Assembly: GCA_938010045.1 (NCBI GenBank)
Contig: CALLFZ010000010.1
Location: 124,001-188,000, forward strand
From: an uncultured bacterium
GTDB lineage: Bacteria > Verrucomicrobiota > Kiritimatiellia > PWTM01
DNA length: 64,000 nucleotides
Reading direction: 5' to 3'
This document shows, piece after piece, positions 1 through 9,374 of the stretch. Each line of letters opens with the position of its first letter. The stretch's first letter is position 1. The notes below the pieces were generated by a model that did no database searches, had not been told where the DNA came from, and saw only the letters and a list, made by a program, of their open reading frames with translations. The translations under genes and the position numbers were made by a program.

Positions 1-1261
1 CCGTGAGATCCATGAGTCCGTGCCCGGACCAGTTCAGCAGGATCACCCGCTCACGACCCTCCTCAGCGGCGCGGCGCGCCTCGCGCACGGCCGCCGCGAT
101 CGCGTGCGAGGTCTCGGGAGCCGGAATGAAGCCCTCCGTCCGCGCCCACATCACCGCCGCCTCATAGCACTCGAGCTGCGGCAAAGCCACCGCCTCAATC
201 AGATCGAGCCGGCGCAAATGTGACACGAGCGGCGCCATGCCGTGATAGCGCAGCCCGCCCGCGTGAATCGGCGGCGGCACGAACGTGTGCCCGAGGCTGT
301 ACATCGGCAGCAACGGCGTCATCATCGCGACGTCGCCCGAGTCGTACACGTACGGCGCCATGCTCATGCGCGGCGCTGCGGCCGGCTCCGCCGCGATCAC
401 ACGCACGTCCCGCCCATGGATTTTGTCGCAGACGAAGGGGAAGCTGATCCCCGCGAAATTCGAACCGCCACCCGCGCAGCCGATCACAATATCCGGGTAC
501 GCGCCCAACATCTCCATCTGCTTCTTCGCCTCGAGGCCGATGATCGTCTGGTGCAGGCACACATGGTTCAGCACACTGCCCAGCGAGTACCGTGTGTTCT
601 CCGACGTCACGCAGTCCTCGATCGCCTCGCTGATCGCAATGCCGAGGCTGCCCGGCGTGTTCGGGTCCTTCTCGAGAATTGCGCGGCCGGTCTTCGTTCC
701 GGGGTTCGGGCTGGGCAAGCACTCCGCGCCCCACGTCTGCATCATCATCTTTCGAAATGGCTTTTGATCGAACGAAATCCGCACCATATAGACGCGGCAC
801 TGCAGGCCGAACAGCCGGCACGCAAACGCGAGCGCACTGCCCCACTGGCCGGCGCCAGTCTCGGTCGTGAGCCGCCGGATCCCAAACACCTTGTTGTAGT
901 AGGCCTGAGCGACGGCCGTGTTCGGCTTGTGGCTGCCCGCTGGCGATACGCCCTCGTGTTTGTAATAGATGTGCGCGGGCGTCGTCAGCGCCTGTTCGAG
1001 CGCGCGCGCGCGGTAGAGCGGCGTCGGCCGCCACAGCAGCAGCTTCTCCAACACCGGCTCCGGAATGTCAATCCACCGCTGCGTCGAGACCTCCTGCTCG
1101 ATGATGTTCATCGGGAACACCGGGGCGAGGTCCTCGGGGCGGACGGGCGAACCGTCCGGCCGGATCGGCGGGGGCATGGGCTTCGGCAAATCCGCCACGA
1201 TATTGTACCACTGCCGCGGGATCTCCCGCTCGTCCAGCACCACCTTGATCCGTTCGACCAT
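1..1261 (-). CDS. trpB2: TrpB2-type tryptophan synthase beta chain (partial, C-terminus off the edge)
   Basis: A PLP enzyme that joins indole and L-serine to make tryptophan; the TrpB2 group often works without the TrpA partner of the classical pair. The minus frame is open for 420 codons from the ATG at 1261 to the window edge. Visible landmarks are the N-terminal IPRQWYN and the PLP-lysine motif AGSHKPN with Lys at about residue 112. Further on are ETGAGQWG, the phosphate-binding GGGSNFAG loop, and a near-terminal SGHGLMDL close to the left edge. Probably only about 10 to 30 residues are missing. The N-terminal extension and AGSHKPN favour TrpB2 over TrpB1. It follows pyrE by 42 bases, so the two are probably cotranscribed. 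No trpA is visible; trpC lies far away at 45805-46593. Confidence 0.93.
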   Translation of the reverse strand, partial: MVERIKVVLDEREIPRQWYNIVADLPKPMPPPIRPDGSPVRPEDLAPVFPMNIIEQEVSTQRWIDIPEPVLEKLLLWRPTPLYRARALEQALTTPAHIYYKHEGVSPAGSHKPNTAVAQAYYNKVFGIRRLTTETGAGQWGSALAFACRLFGLQCRVYMVRISFDQKPFRKMMMQTWGAECLPSPNPGTKTGRAILEKDPNTPGSLGIAISEAIEDCVTSENTRYSLGSVLNHVCLHQTIIGLEAKKQMEMLGAYPDIVIGCAGGGSNFAGISFPFVCDKIHGRDVRVIAAEPAAAPRMSMAPYVYDSGDVAMMTPLLPMYSLGHTFVPPPIHAGGLRYHGMAPLVSHLRRLDLIEAVALPQLECYEAAVMWARTEGFIPAPETSHAIAAAVREARRAAEEGRERVILLNWSGHGLMDLT

Positions 1262-1303
1262 GTCGCAGTCCTCCTGCCGCCGGCGGCGGCGTTCGAGTTC
1301 CCG

Positions 1304-1927
1304 TCAACTGCCCGGGTGTTCGGGACGCGAGCCCGCCGCACACAACGGGCACTCCGACGGCGTCCACACCGTCGGCGTCATGCGCAGCAGCGCGATCGTC
1401 GGCACCTCGAACCGCGCGGCGCCGCCGCTGCGGTCCACGAGCACCGCGACCCCCACCGGCACTCCGCCGGCCGCGCGCACGATCTCGATCGTCTCCTGCA
1501 CGCGCCCCCCACGCGTCACGACATCCTCAGCGATGATGAACCGCTCGCCCGGCCGGATCGTGAACCCGCGCCGCAGCACGAGCCGCCCCTCCTGCTTTTC
1601 CGCGAAAATCGAGCGCAACTCGAGCGCGCGCGCCAGCTCGTGACCGACGAACAGCCCGCCCATCGCCGGCGCGATCACCGTCTCGGCTGTCCAGCCCGCC
1701 CTGCGCGCCCGCCGCGCAAGCTCGCCGCACAGCCGCGCAGTGCGCACGGGCCACTGCAACACCAGCGCGCACTGAACGTACTGGTCGCTGTGCAATCCGG
1801 ACCGCAGCTCGAAGTGACCGCTGAGCAGCGCGCCAGTCCCTCGAAAAATCTCGAGCACCGCCGCCTCGTCAAGTACCGCTGCCTGCGTCCCAATCTCGCC
1901 CACGTCCACCTCTCCCATCCAAGGCAT
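1304..1927 (-). CDS. pyrE: Orotate phosphoribosyltransferase
   Basis: Transfers orotate to PRPP to give orotidine 5'-phosphate, the fifth step of pyrimidine synthesis. The predicted protein is about 207 residues, normal for bacterial PyrE. It has the substrate-loop region SGHFELRSGLHSDQY, then APAMGGLFVGHELA, and the PRPP-binding motif IIAEDVVTRGG. The open frame runs further upstream to 2074, but that extension is basic and low in similarity to the family. I chose the ATG at 1927 because GGAG sits just ahead of it; the ATG at 1918 is a second option. It starts the pyrE-trpB2 pair and faces nrdJ across a 904-base gap. Confidence 0.92.
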   Translation of the reverse strand: MPWMGEVDVGEIGTQAAVLDEAAVLEIFRGTGALLSGHFELRSGLHSDQYVQCALVLQWPVRTARLCGELARRARRAGWTAETVIAPAMGGLFVGHELARALELRSIFAEKQEGRLVLRRGFTIRPGERFIIAEDVVTRGGRVQETIEIVRAAGGVPVGVAVLVDRSGGAARFEVPTIALLRMTPTVWTPSECPLCAAGSRPEHPGS

Positions 1928-2382
1928 GGACACTCCGCGCCCCACCCCGTCCCAACCTTGGAATCGCGCCCATTCTGCCCGGCGCAACGAAAAAGAAAAG
2001 ACGGATCCGAGCCGATCACGCCTCCCCTCTTGTCTCTCTTCCCATCGCCACGCGTGCGTCGGCCGGAGACCCACCGGCTATGCCGTCCCCATCGCGCCGC
2101 ATGCGTCAAATCGCCGACCGCCCACATGGCCTCTCACCTCGAACCGTGGCCGAATACCGGCGATGCTCAGCCAGTGTCCAATCCGATGGCGCTCATGGAT
2201 TCAGAGCTGAGGCGAGGGATCGGGATGCACGTGTGCCTCTCCTCAATCGAAGACCGGCGACGACCGGGAACCGGCACGGGCCCGAGAGCAGACCCGACCG
2301 CCACGTTCGGCTCGCCACATGTCAGCCGCCTGGGTCCGCGAAGCGAGAACGGCGGCGAGAACCGGAACTGCACCCAGAAGAG

Positions 2383-2685
2383 GTGTCTGTCCCCCCTGAC
2401 GACTCGATGGCGGCGGATGCGATGGGACTATCACCAGCTGCTCGGCCGAGACGACGTGCCGGTCTCGAGCGCCAGTCCCCAGCAGCCCGCGACGTGCCTG
2501 TCCCTAACGGCCGTCCCTAACGGCCGGCCCGGGTACCTGTGCCCCGGATATGGTCGAACCACTCGGGGTTTCGGGGAAGCGGCGCGAACCACCGGCGAAT
2601 GGCGCGGGGTCGTTGGGGTACACGATGTTCGCCTCCCTTCGCCGGCGCCGTGATTTGACGCTCTTTCCCACAGCGTCATCGGCTC
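2383..2685 (+). repeat. Mosaic repeat cluster A (diverged)
   Basis: Contains GTGTCTGTCCCC at 2383-2394 and GTGCCTGTCCC at 2494-2504. A 13-base tandem duplication GTCCCTAACGGCC lies at 2500-2512 and 2513-2525. CAGCGTCATCGGCTC at 2671-2685 differs at two positions from the end box of the other clusters. The order of parts matches clusters at 6044-6337, 26781-27235 and 60640-61036, so I treat this as an older copy. Confidence 0.5.
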
Positions 2686-2703
2686 CCGGTTTCGCCACCG
2701 CGG

Positions 2704-2731
2704 TTGCGTTCAACAACATTCGGTGTAGAGT
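2704..2731 (+). promoter_or_regulatory. Possible nrdJ promoter
   Basis: TTGCGT (2704-2709), a 16-base spacer and TAGAGT (2726-2731) resemble a sigma70 promoter about 100 bases ahead of the nrdJ start. Weak matches are common by chance, so this is tentative. The same -10 hexamer recurs ahead of the gene at 55631. Confidence 0.3.
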
Positions 2732-2831
2732 GTGCCCGGCACGTCCTACCTGTTGTGGTAGAGAACGACCGCCGCAGAGGTTGACGGCGAGGGTTGGAAA
2801 GCGTAGTGAGAACTCAAGGAGAGCCTGCCCC

Positions 2832-5801
2832 ATGATCGAACCCAGTGGACGAATTTCGAAGACGGACATCGCCGAAGACGCCATGCGCGGAGGTGAGCCG
2901 ACCGGTCGCGTGCGCGCGCTGCGGACCTCGAAATCGCGCCGCCTGTCGTGGTCCCGTGTGTTCACCGATCCCGCGCGCGACGTGTTCGACACCGTCACGT
3001 GGGAAACTCGCAAGGCGCAGATCACCGACGACCGCGGCGAGGTGATCTTTGAGCAAACGAACGTCGAAGTGCCGGCGTTCTGGTCGCAGCTGGCTACGAA
3101 CGTCGTCGCCTCGAAGTATTTCTATGGTCCCCACGGCTCGCCCGAGCGCGAACACTCCGTACGGCAGATCATCCACCGCGTGTGCCGCACGATCGCCGAC
3201 TGGGGCCGCGAGGACGGCTACTTCGCCTCCGCCGCGGACGCCGAGGCGTTCTACCAAGAGCTCGCGTGGCTATGCCTTCACCAGTACGGCTCGTTCAACT
3301 CCCCCGTCTGGTTCAACTGCGGCCTGTTTCAGATGTACGGGGTCGGCCGCGACGGAGGCCCCGGCCTCTGGTACTTCGACCGCGAGTTGGCTGCGGTCCA
3401 GCGCGCCTCGACGCAGTACGAACACCCGCAGTGCTCGGCCTGTTTCATTCAGTCCGTGCAGGACACGATGGAGAGCATCATGGAGCTCGCGCGCAGCGAG
3501 GCGATGCTCTTCAAGTATGGCAGCGGCAGCGGCACCGACCTCTCGCCCCTGCGCTCGTCGCGCGAGCGCCTGAGTGGCGGCGGTAAACCGAGTGGCCCGC
3601 TGTCGTTTCTGAAGGTCTACGACGCGATTGCGAGCGTCGTGAAATCGGGCGGCAAGACGCGGCGCGCCGCGAAAATGAACACGCTCAAGGTCTCCCACCC
3701 CGACATCCGCGAGTTCATTCTCGCGAAACTGAACGAGGAGAAGAAGGCTTGGGCGCTGATCGAGCAGGGATACTCCGGCAGCTTCAACGGCGAAGCCTAC
3801 GCCTCCGTCGCGTTTCAAAACGAGAACCTCAGCGTTCGCGTGACCGACGAGTTCCTGCGCGCGGTCGAGGAGGACCGCGAATGGACGACCCGTCTCGTCA
3901 CCGACCCCTCCAAGCCGGGGCCGACCTACCGCGCGCGCGACCTGATGCGCTGGATCGCCGAGGGCGCTTGGACGTGCGGCGACCCGGGCGTGCAGTACGA
4001 GGACACGATCCAGCGCTGGCACACCTGCAAGGCCGACGGCCCGATCAACTCGAGCAATCCCTGCAGCGAGTACATGTTCCTCGACGACAGCGCCTGCAAC
4101 CTCGCGTCGCTCAACCTGATGAAGTTCTGGCGCGAGGACACCGGGGTCTTCGACGTGCCTCGGTTCCTTGCCGCAGTGGAAACCTTCATCACGGCGCAAG
4201 AGATCATCGTCGATCGCGCCAGCTACCCGACGGACCGCATCGCGCTGAACAGCCACCGCTACCGCCCTCTCGGATTGGGCTACGCCAACCTCGGCGCGCT
4301 GCTGATGGCCATGGGACTGCCCTACGACAGCGACGAGGGACGATCCGTGGCCGCCTGCCTCACGGCGGTCATGCACTGCCACGCCTACGCGCAGTCCGCC
4401 CGGCTCGCGGAGGCCCTCGGCCCCTTCGAGGCCTACGAGCGCAACCGGGAATCCATGCTCGGCGTGATCGAACTTCACCGCACTGCCGCCCGCGCGATCC
4501 CCGCGATTGCACCGGCCGTACTGCGCGCCGCCGCGCTCGAACGCGCCGAGGCCGCCCTCGCGGCAGGACGCGAGCACGGGTTCCGCAACGCCCAAGTCAC
4601 CGTGCTTGCGCCAACCGGCACGATTGGCTTCATGATGGACTGCGACACGACCGGCGTGGAGCCCGACATCGCGCTGGTCAAGTACAAGACCCTCGCCGGC
4701 GGTGGCCTGCTCAAAATCGTGAACCGGACCGTCCCCCTCGCGCTGCGACGGCTCGGCTACAACGAAGCTGCGATCGCGGCGATCGTCGAGCACATCGACA
4801 AGACCGATACGATCGAAGGCGCTCCCGGGCTCAAGCCGGAACATCTGCCGGTGTTCGACTGCGCGTTTCCACCGCGCAACGGTCACCGCTCGATCCACTA
4901 CCTCGCCCACCTGAAGATGATGGCCGCTGTGCAGCCCTTCCTCTCCGGCGCTATCTCAAAGACCGTCAATATGCCCAACTCCGCGACGGTCGAGGACGTG
5001 ATGCAGGTCTACATGACCGGCTGGAAGCTGGGGCTCAAGGCCGTGGCGATCTATCGCGACGGCAGCAAGCGCAGCCAGCCCGTGAGCACCACGAAGGAGG
5101 GTTCAAAGGAAGGGGATGGTAACATGTCCGGCGTAGCCGCGGCGCCCGCCGGAGCGTCCGCCCCCGTGGCGCAGGGCGGCAACGGCGCCCGCGCCCGCCC
5201 ACTGCGGCGCCGCATGCCCGCAACCCGCCGCTCGATCACCCACAAGTTCGATATTGTCGGACACGAAGGCTATCTCACCGTGGGCCTGTACGACGACGGC
5301 ACCCCCGGCGAGCTCTTCATCACGATGGCGAAGGAAGGCAGCACGATCGGCGGGCTGATGGACTCGTTTGGCACCGCCATTTCGTTGTGCCTTCAGTATG
5401 GTGTTCCACTAAAGACGCTGGTCGAAAAGTTCGCGCACTCTCGCTTCGAGCCGAGCGGCTTCACGAAGAACCCCGATATCCCGATCGCGAAGTCAATCAC
5501 CGACTACATCTTCCGCTGGATGGCGTTGACCTTCCTCGAACGGCGCGAGACGTCGGACACCGACGAAGCGGCCGCCCCCCTGCATCCGTCGGCGCCCGCG
5601 AAACCCGCCGCGGCGACCGCACCCCCGCCCGCGGTCGCGCCGAAGCCGCCGCGCTCGGATGCGGGCGTGGACCGAATCGATGCGCAGTTCCGGCACTTCA
5701 TGGAAGATGCGCCGGTGTGCGACCAGTGCGGTGCGATCACCGTCCGCAACGGCGCCTGCTATCGCTGCTACAACTGCGGCAACTCCATGGGCTGCTCGTA
5801 A
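2832..5801 (+). CDS. nrdJ: Vitamin B12-dependent (class II) ribonucleoside-diphosphate reductase
   Basis: Reduces ribonucleotides to deoxyribonucleotides with an adenosylcobalamin radical, so it works with or without oxygen. The predicted protein is 989 residues, usual for the long NrdJ form. The N-terminal catalytic barrel shows QCSACF near residue 200, NPCSEY near 410 and APTGTIGFMMDCDTTG near 593, holding the redox cysteines and radical-site residues. A Pro/Ala-rich linker near residue 760-800 leads to the C-terminal domain with GTPGELFITMAKEGS. The protein ends in a zinc-ribbon-like tail with paired cysteines (CDQCG, CYRCYNCGNSMGC). The start at 2832 is set by AAGGAGA at 2816-2822; the open frame extends upstream but has no better site. 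No nrdR box is obvious. It is the only ribonucleotide reductase in the window. Confidence 0.96.
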   Translation: MIEPSGRISKTDIAEDAMRGGEPTGRVRALRTSKSRRLSWSRVFTDPARDVFDTVTWETRKAQITDDRGEVIFEQTNVEVPAFWSQLATNVVASKYFYGPHGSPEREHSVRQIIHRVCRTIADWGREDGYFASAADAEAFYQELAWLCLHQYGSFNSPVWFNCGLFQMYGVGRDGGPGLWYFDRELAAVQRASTQYEHPQCSACFIQSVQDTMESIMELARSEAMLFKYGSGSGTDLSPLRSSRERLSGGGKPSGPLSFLKVYDAIASVVKSGGKTRRAAKMNTLKVSHPDIREFILAKLNEEKKAWALIEQGYSGSFNGEAYASVAFQNENLSVRVTDEFLRAVEEDREWTTRLVTDPSKPGPTYRARDLMRWIAEGAWTCGDPGVQYEDTIQRWHTCKADGPINSSNPCSEYMFLDDSACNLASLNLMKFWREDTGVFDVPRFLAAVETFITAQEIIVDRASYPTDRIALNSHRYRPLGLGYANLGALLMAMGLPYDSDEGRSVAACLTAVMHCHAYAQSARLAEALGPFEAYERNRESMLGVIELHRTAARAIPAIAPAVLRAAALERAEAALAAGREHGFRNAQVTVLAPTGTIGFMMDCDTTGVEPDIALVKYKTLAGGGLLKIVNRTVPLALRRLGYNEAAIAAIVEHIDKTDTIEGAPGLKPEHLPVFDCAFPPRNGHRSIHYLAHLKMMAAVQPFLSGAISKTVNMPNSATVEDVMQVYMTGWKLGLKAVAIYRDGSKRSQPVSTTKEGSKEGDGNMSGVAAAPAGASAPVAQGGNGARARPLRRRMPATRRSITHKFDIVGHEGYLTVGLYDDGTPGELFITMAKEGSTIGGLMDSFGTAISLCLQYGVPLKTLVEKFAHSRFEPSGFTKNPDIPIAKSITDYIFRWMALTFLERRETSDTDEAAAPLHPSAPAKPAAATAPPPAVAPKPPRSDAGVDRIDAQFRHFMEDAPVCDQCGAITVRNGACYRCYNCGNSMGCS

Positions 5802-6043
5802 CACCTTCCGGTCCCGATTTGTGGGGTGCCGGGCGCCGGCGTCCCCGCGGAGAGCCGTCGCGCTCTGACTTCGCCGATGGGGTGCCCGCCAACTCCGCTC
5901 GTAGCCCCGAGTGATACGTACAACGCCGGGGAGGGCGATGCCCTCGCTCCGCACTTCGCGCGGCCATCGGTGGAGGCATCATCCGAGCCGATCCACATCA
6001 ATAGAGCCATGGAGCCGGTCCGTTGAGTGAGTGCCATCGTCAT

Positions 6044-6337
6044 GGGGACAGGCACCTCTCTGAACGCAGTGGCGCAGTGTATCGTGCCTGTCCCCACCCA
6101 ATTGGAGCCCCGAGCAGTGTCGAGCGCCTCCGCGCCGAGGTCCGCGAGCAGCGAGGCCGCCGTCTCTGGGCGCGCAGGGCCGGCGGATGGCTTCCCCGCC
6201 GCTGTCGCCCCGGCGCTCTGCCGCCGGAGCTACGGGCCAGTGCCTGTCCCCGGTCCGTACCGGTCTGCGATTGGGGACACGCACACATGCCTCCTGACTC
6301 CTCGTCGCACCCAACCAATCTACAGCGCAATCGGCTC
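6044..6337 (+). repeat. Mosaic repeat cluster B with two inverted pairs
   Basis: GGGGACAGGCAC (6044-6055) and its exact reverse complement GTGCCTGTCCCC (6084-6095) form a 12-base inverted repeat with a 28-base loop. A second pair is GTGCCTGTCCCC (6240-6251) with the one-mismatch partner GGGGACACGCAC (6273-6284). The end box CAGCGCAATCGGCTC is at 6323-6337. Paired inverted copies of a short motif in intergenic DNA are the layout of REP/REPIN elements. Confidence 0.7.
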
Positions 6338-6570
6338 TCGGCTGACGGAGCCCGCGGGGGGCGGCGGAGTGCGAGGAAGAATCAGAGCGGCGGCGCACGG
6401 AGGTGACGTCCCCCCTAGTCAGCGCATTCGAGGACGTGCGTCACATGATGCAACGTTGTGTCTCAGCGTTCGTCGCAGAATGGGGCCGCTCGCGAACTCG
6501 CTGTCGCGCCCTCCCAAAGGGTCGAAGCGCGGTCCTTTGTTTATAGCATCCTCAGGTTGGCGTGTGCCGG

Positions 6571-6599
6571 TTGAGTTTGCGTTGGGCCACGCCCATACT
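6571..6599 (+). promoter_or_regulatory. Possible promoter of the ROK kinase operon
   Basis: TTGAGT (6571-6576), a 17-base spacer and CATACT (6594-6599), placed so that transcription would begin just ahead of the GAGGAG ribosome binding site at 6608-6613. The spacing is ideal but the hexamers are partial matches. Confidence 0.35.
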
Positions 6600-6618
6600 G
6601 GTGGGTTGAGGAGCAGAT

Positions 6619-7572
6619 ATGAAACCGGCACTGGGTGTGGATTTTGGCGGAACCGCGGTGAAGATCGGCCTCGTGAACGAGCGGGGTCGCGTGTTGCGGG
6701 AGGATGGCTTTCCCACGGCTCGCGCGCGCGGTGTCGATGGCTGGATGAACGAAGTCGCCGCCGCGCTCGACCGGATGGGCATCCCCGAGAAGGCGATACA
6801 GTCGGAGCTGTCGGGCATCGGCGTCGGCGTGCCCGGTTTCGTGGATTTCCAACGAGGATTCATTCACGACCTTACGAACGTGCCGGGCTGGACGGCGGTC
6901 CGACTGGCCACGGTGATGCGATCACGGTTCGGCCTGCCGGTGGTTGTGGATAACGACTGCAATGCGATGGCGTTGGGCGAATGCAAGTACGGCGCCGGCC
7001 GTCGCTATCGGCATGCGGTGTTTCTGACGCTCGGCACCGGCGTCGGCGGTGGCATCGTGCTCGACGGCCGCCTCTGGCGCGGCGCCTACTCGATGGCTGG
7101 CGAGATCGGCCACGTCCCGATTGATCTGCACGGGGTGCGCACCTCGACCGGCCGCGGGGGTCTCGAGGAGTACGTCGGTAACGCCCAGATTGTGAAGCGC
7201 GCGCGCCGCATGCTCCGTCACCGCCGCTCGATACTGCCCACAATGGTGGACGGCCATCTTCGCGAGCTCACGCCGCGTCATCTGGCCGAGGCCGCTCAGG
7301 CTGGCGACGAGGTCGCGCGCGAGGTGTTTGACTATATGGCCGACTGTCTCGCGACCGCGCTCGCCGGCGTGACCTACTTGTTGCAGCCGGAGGCGTTCAT
7401 CATCGGCGGTGGCGTCGCCGCCGCAGGTGACGTGTTGTTCGAGCCGTTGCGCAGGCACCTGAACGAACGCTTGAGCCCTTTTTTTGCGAAGTTGATCCGC
7501 GTCGAGCCGGCCGCGCTGGGCAATCGTGGCGGCATGATCGGCGCGGCTGCGCTTGTGCTGAAAGGCGGCTGA
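6619..7572 (+). CDS. ROK-family sugar kinase (glucokinase-like)
   Basis: Likely phosphorylates a hexose with ATP in the cytoplasm. The 317-residue protein has the ATP phosphate-binding motif GVDFGGTAVKIG at the N-terminus. It also has the sugar-site VVDNDCNAMALGE with the likely catalytic Asp near residue 114, the TLGTGVGGGIV loop, and GEIGHVPID. The usual ROK zinc motif CxCGxxGC is replaced by STGRGGLEEY, so the zinc cysteines are lost while the following Glu is kept. The start is fixed by GAGGAG five bases upstream. The next gene begins three bases after the stop, so the two form an operon. Substrate is not determinable; glucose, mannose and N-acetyl sugars are all possible in this family. 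Confidence 0.85.
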   Translation: MKPALGVDFGGTAVKIGLVNERGRVLREDGFPTARARGVDGWMNEVAAALDRMGIPEKAIQSELSGIGVGVPGFVDFQRGFIHDLTNVPGWTAVRLATVMRSRFGLPVVVDNDCNAMALGECKYGAGRRYRHAVFLTLGTGVGGGIVLDGRLWRGAYSMAGEIGHVPIDLHGVRTSTGRGGLEEYVGNAQIVKRARRMLRHRRSILPTMVDGHLRELTPRHLAEAAQAGDEVAREVFDYMADCLATALAGVTYLLQPEAFIIGGGVAAAGDVLFEPLRRHLNERLSPFFAKLIRVEPAALGNRGGMIGAAALVLKGG

Positions 7573-7575
7573 GGC

Positions 7576-8433
7576 GTGCGCCGACCGCTCGTCCGCGTCC
7601 GCAGCGTGGTCGTCACCGGTTGCTCGACCGGCATCGGCCGGTCCACGGCTCGGTGTCTGCGGCAGCGCGGTTGGCGCGTCATCCCCACCGCCCGGAAGCC
7701 GGAGGATCTCGAGTCGCTGCGTGCGGACGGTTTTGAACCTCTTCGTCTCGACGTCGCCGACGAAACGTCGGTGGCGGAAGCGGCGCGGGAGGTTTTGGAG
7801 CGGCTGCGAGATGGCGTGGGCGGCGTCGTGAACAATGCCGGCGTCGGCGTCGGTGGCGCCGTCGAGGACCTGTCGCGCGAGGCGCTGCGGTGGCAGTTCG
7901 AAGTGAACGTGTTCGGCCTCGTCGATTTCACGAACCGCTTGCTGCCCGCGATGCGCGCACAGGGTTGGGGCCGGATTGTGAACGTCAGCTCGGTGCTCGG
8001 CCGAGTCGTCACGCCCATGGTGGGCGCATACTGCGCCAGCAAGTTCGCGCTGGAAGCCCTCTCGGACGCTTGGCGGGTCGAGCTATGGAACACCGGGATC
8101 GGCGTCTGCCTGATCGAACCCGGCCCAATCGAGTCGGCCTTCCGTCGGAACGCCGCGGAAACGTCGGCGAAACTGCTGGATCCAGCGAGATCGCGGTTTG
8201 GGGACGAGATTCGCCGTGAAATTGAGCGTCGTCGCACCGATCCGCCGTCACGCCGCTCGTGGATGTGGCCGCCAGAGACCGTGGCGCGCGCGATCGCCCA
8301 CGCCCTCGAGTCGTCGCGCCCGTGCCGCCGTTATCCGGTCACTTGGCCGGCCTGGGCCGGCGCGCTGGCGGCCTGCTGGGCGCCCGCCGCGTGGCTGGAC
8401 TGGATCCACCGCCGGGGTCTGGCGTCGCGCTGA
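7576..8433 (+). CDS. Short-chain dehydrogenase/reductase (classical SDR)
   Basis: An NAD(P)-dependent oxidoreductase of unknown substrate. The 285-residue protein shows the Rossmann motif TGCSTGIG near residue 14, NNAG, the catalytic Ser in NVSS, and YCASK near residue 152. PGPIES follows the active site. The start is GTG at 7576, three bases after the ROK stop. The protein resembles the retinol-dehydrogenase-like, membrane-peripheral SDRs, with a hydrophobic tail rich in Trp and Ala near the C-terminus. It converges with the acyltransferase gene on the other strand, leaving only six bases between stops. Confidence 0.88.
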   Translation: MRRPLVRVRSVVVTGCSTGIGRSTARCLRQRGWRVIPTARKPEDLESLRADGFEPLRLDVADETSVAEAAREVLERLRDGVGGVVNNAGVGVGGAVEDLSREALRWQFEVNVFGLVDFTNRLLPAMRAQGWGRIVNVSSVLGRVVTPMVGAYCASKFALEALSDAWRVELWNTGIGVCLIEPGPIESAFRRNAAETSAKLLDPARSRFGDEIRREIERRRTDPPSRRSWMWPPETVARAIAHALESSRPCRRYPVTWPAWAGALAACWAPAAWLDWIHRRGLASR

Positions 8434-8439
8434 ACCTCC

Positions 8440-9336
8440 TCACGCATCCTCCGGAACCGACAGCGGTTCGAGTACCCACCTCCGGTTGTACCAGAAGTAC
8501 TGCTCCGGTCGTTCGAGAATCACGGGGGTGAGCACGTCGAGCACGGCCTGCAGCAGCCTCTGCGACCATTCACCGCGGCCGGGTTTCCCCTCCATCGGAA
8601 CTGCGGGCCAGACGCGAGCCACGTGATCGATTCGCGACGTTCGCCACACCGCACAGGGTAGCACCGGCGCGCCGCTCGCGGCCGCGAAGAAGCCCAGCCC
8701 CTCCGCGAGATTGGCCTCCCGCCCGAGGAAGCGCACGCGAACGCCGATCCTCGGCGAGCGCACGTCCACCGGCATGGCCAGCACCGCCCCCTCTGAAAGC
8801 GCGCGAAGAATGCGACGAGCCGCGATGCCGCCGCGCGGGACCACCTCAACGCCGAGCCGGCCGCGCCATGCGATGATGTGGCGATCGACCAGAGGATTTC
8901 GCTGCCGCGCCACCAGCGCAATGATCCGATATCCGAACAGCGGGCCGAGCATGCCCGCCATTTCCCAGCTGCCCAGATGCGGTACCGCCAGAATCGCGCC
9001 CCGCCCCTCCGCCAGCGCCTGCCGAAGGTGGGCTTCCCCCTCAGGGTGCAGATGTCTTCGCACCCACTGCGCAGATCGGCGGGGAGCATACACCGCGTCC
9101 ACGAGGGACCACAGAAAACTTCGGAGCGCTGCCCGAGCGATTCGTTCCGGATCGGTCTGCGGCCCCAGGACTTCGCGGATGCGACGCTCCGCCTCCGACC
9201 TCCGCCAACCCAGCGCAAACAGCAGCCGCGCCACCCCCTCCCCCCACGCCAACGCCACGCCATACGGCAAGGCCGACGCCGCCGCCAGCCCCCCGCGGAC
9301 CGCGGCGTACTCGACGAGGTGCCGGAGGCGGGCCAT
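8440..9336 (-). CDS. lpxL: Lipid A biosynthesis acyltransferase (LpxL/HtrB family)
   Basis: Transfers a secondary acyl chain to the lipid A core at the inner face of the cytoplasmic membrane. With the start at 9336 the protein is about 298 residues, normal for the family. The family's HX4E motif appears as HLGSWE, followed by ARQRNPLVDRHI and a proposed substrate region AMPVDVRSPRIGVRVRFLG. A hydrophobic N-terminal stretch would anchor it. The open frame reaches 9408 but would overlap the ferredoxin gene; the ATG at 9336 with GGTGGA upstream leaves a normal gap. Its presence implies an LPS-type outer membrane. LpxL versus LpxM specificity cannot be told. Confidence 0.88.
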   Translation of the reverse strand: MARLRHLVEYAAVRGGLAAASALPYGVALAWGEGVARLLFALGWRRSEAERRIREVLGPQTDPERIARAALRSFLWSLVDAVYAPRRSAQWVRRHLHPEGEAHLRQALAEGRGAILAVPHLGSWEMAGMLGPLFGYRIIALVARQRNPLVDRHIIAWRGRLGVEVVPRGGIAARRILRALSEGAVLAMPVDVRSPRIGVRVRFLGREANLAEGLGFFAAASGAPVLPCAVWRTSRIDHVARVWPAVPMEGKPGRGEWSQRLLQAVLDVLTPVILERPEQYFWYNRRWVLEPLSVPEDA

Positions 9337-9374
9337 TCCACCCCGCCGCCGACGGCGAATGGCCTCCGCCGCCC

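Larger units (their letters stand above)
1928..2831. other. 904-base gap between divergent pyrE and nrdJ
   Basis: No convincing gene. Long frames on both strands across this stretch are shadows typical of GC-rich DNA. The gap carries the most diverged copy of the window's mosaic repeat family (2383-2685), a possible nrdJ promoter near 2704-2731, and the nrdJ ribosome binding site. I looked for a B12 riboswitch ahead of nrdJ and saw no recognisable B12 box. Confidence 0.6.
5802..6618. other. 817-base gap between nrdJ and the ROK kinase
   Basis: No convincing gene on either strand. It holds repeat cluster B (6044-6337) in its middle and a promoter candidate at 6571-6599 just ahead of the ROK kinase. 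The first 230 bases after nrdJ and the stretch 6340-6560 show nothing I can name. Confidence 0.6.

Noticed and set aside
242-2653. 803-codon plus-strand open frame
   Set aside because: It runs antisense to trpB2 and pyrE, which have clear motifs; its translation is arginine- and histidine-rich, typical of a GC-rich shadow.
2640-2831. Cobalamin riboswitch ahead of nrdJ
   Set aside because: Expected for a B12 enzyme, but no B12 box or paired core could be recognised.
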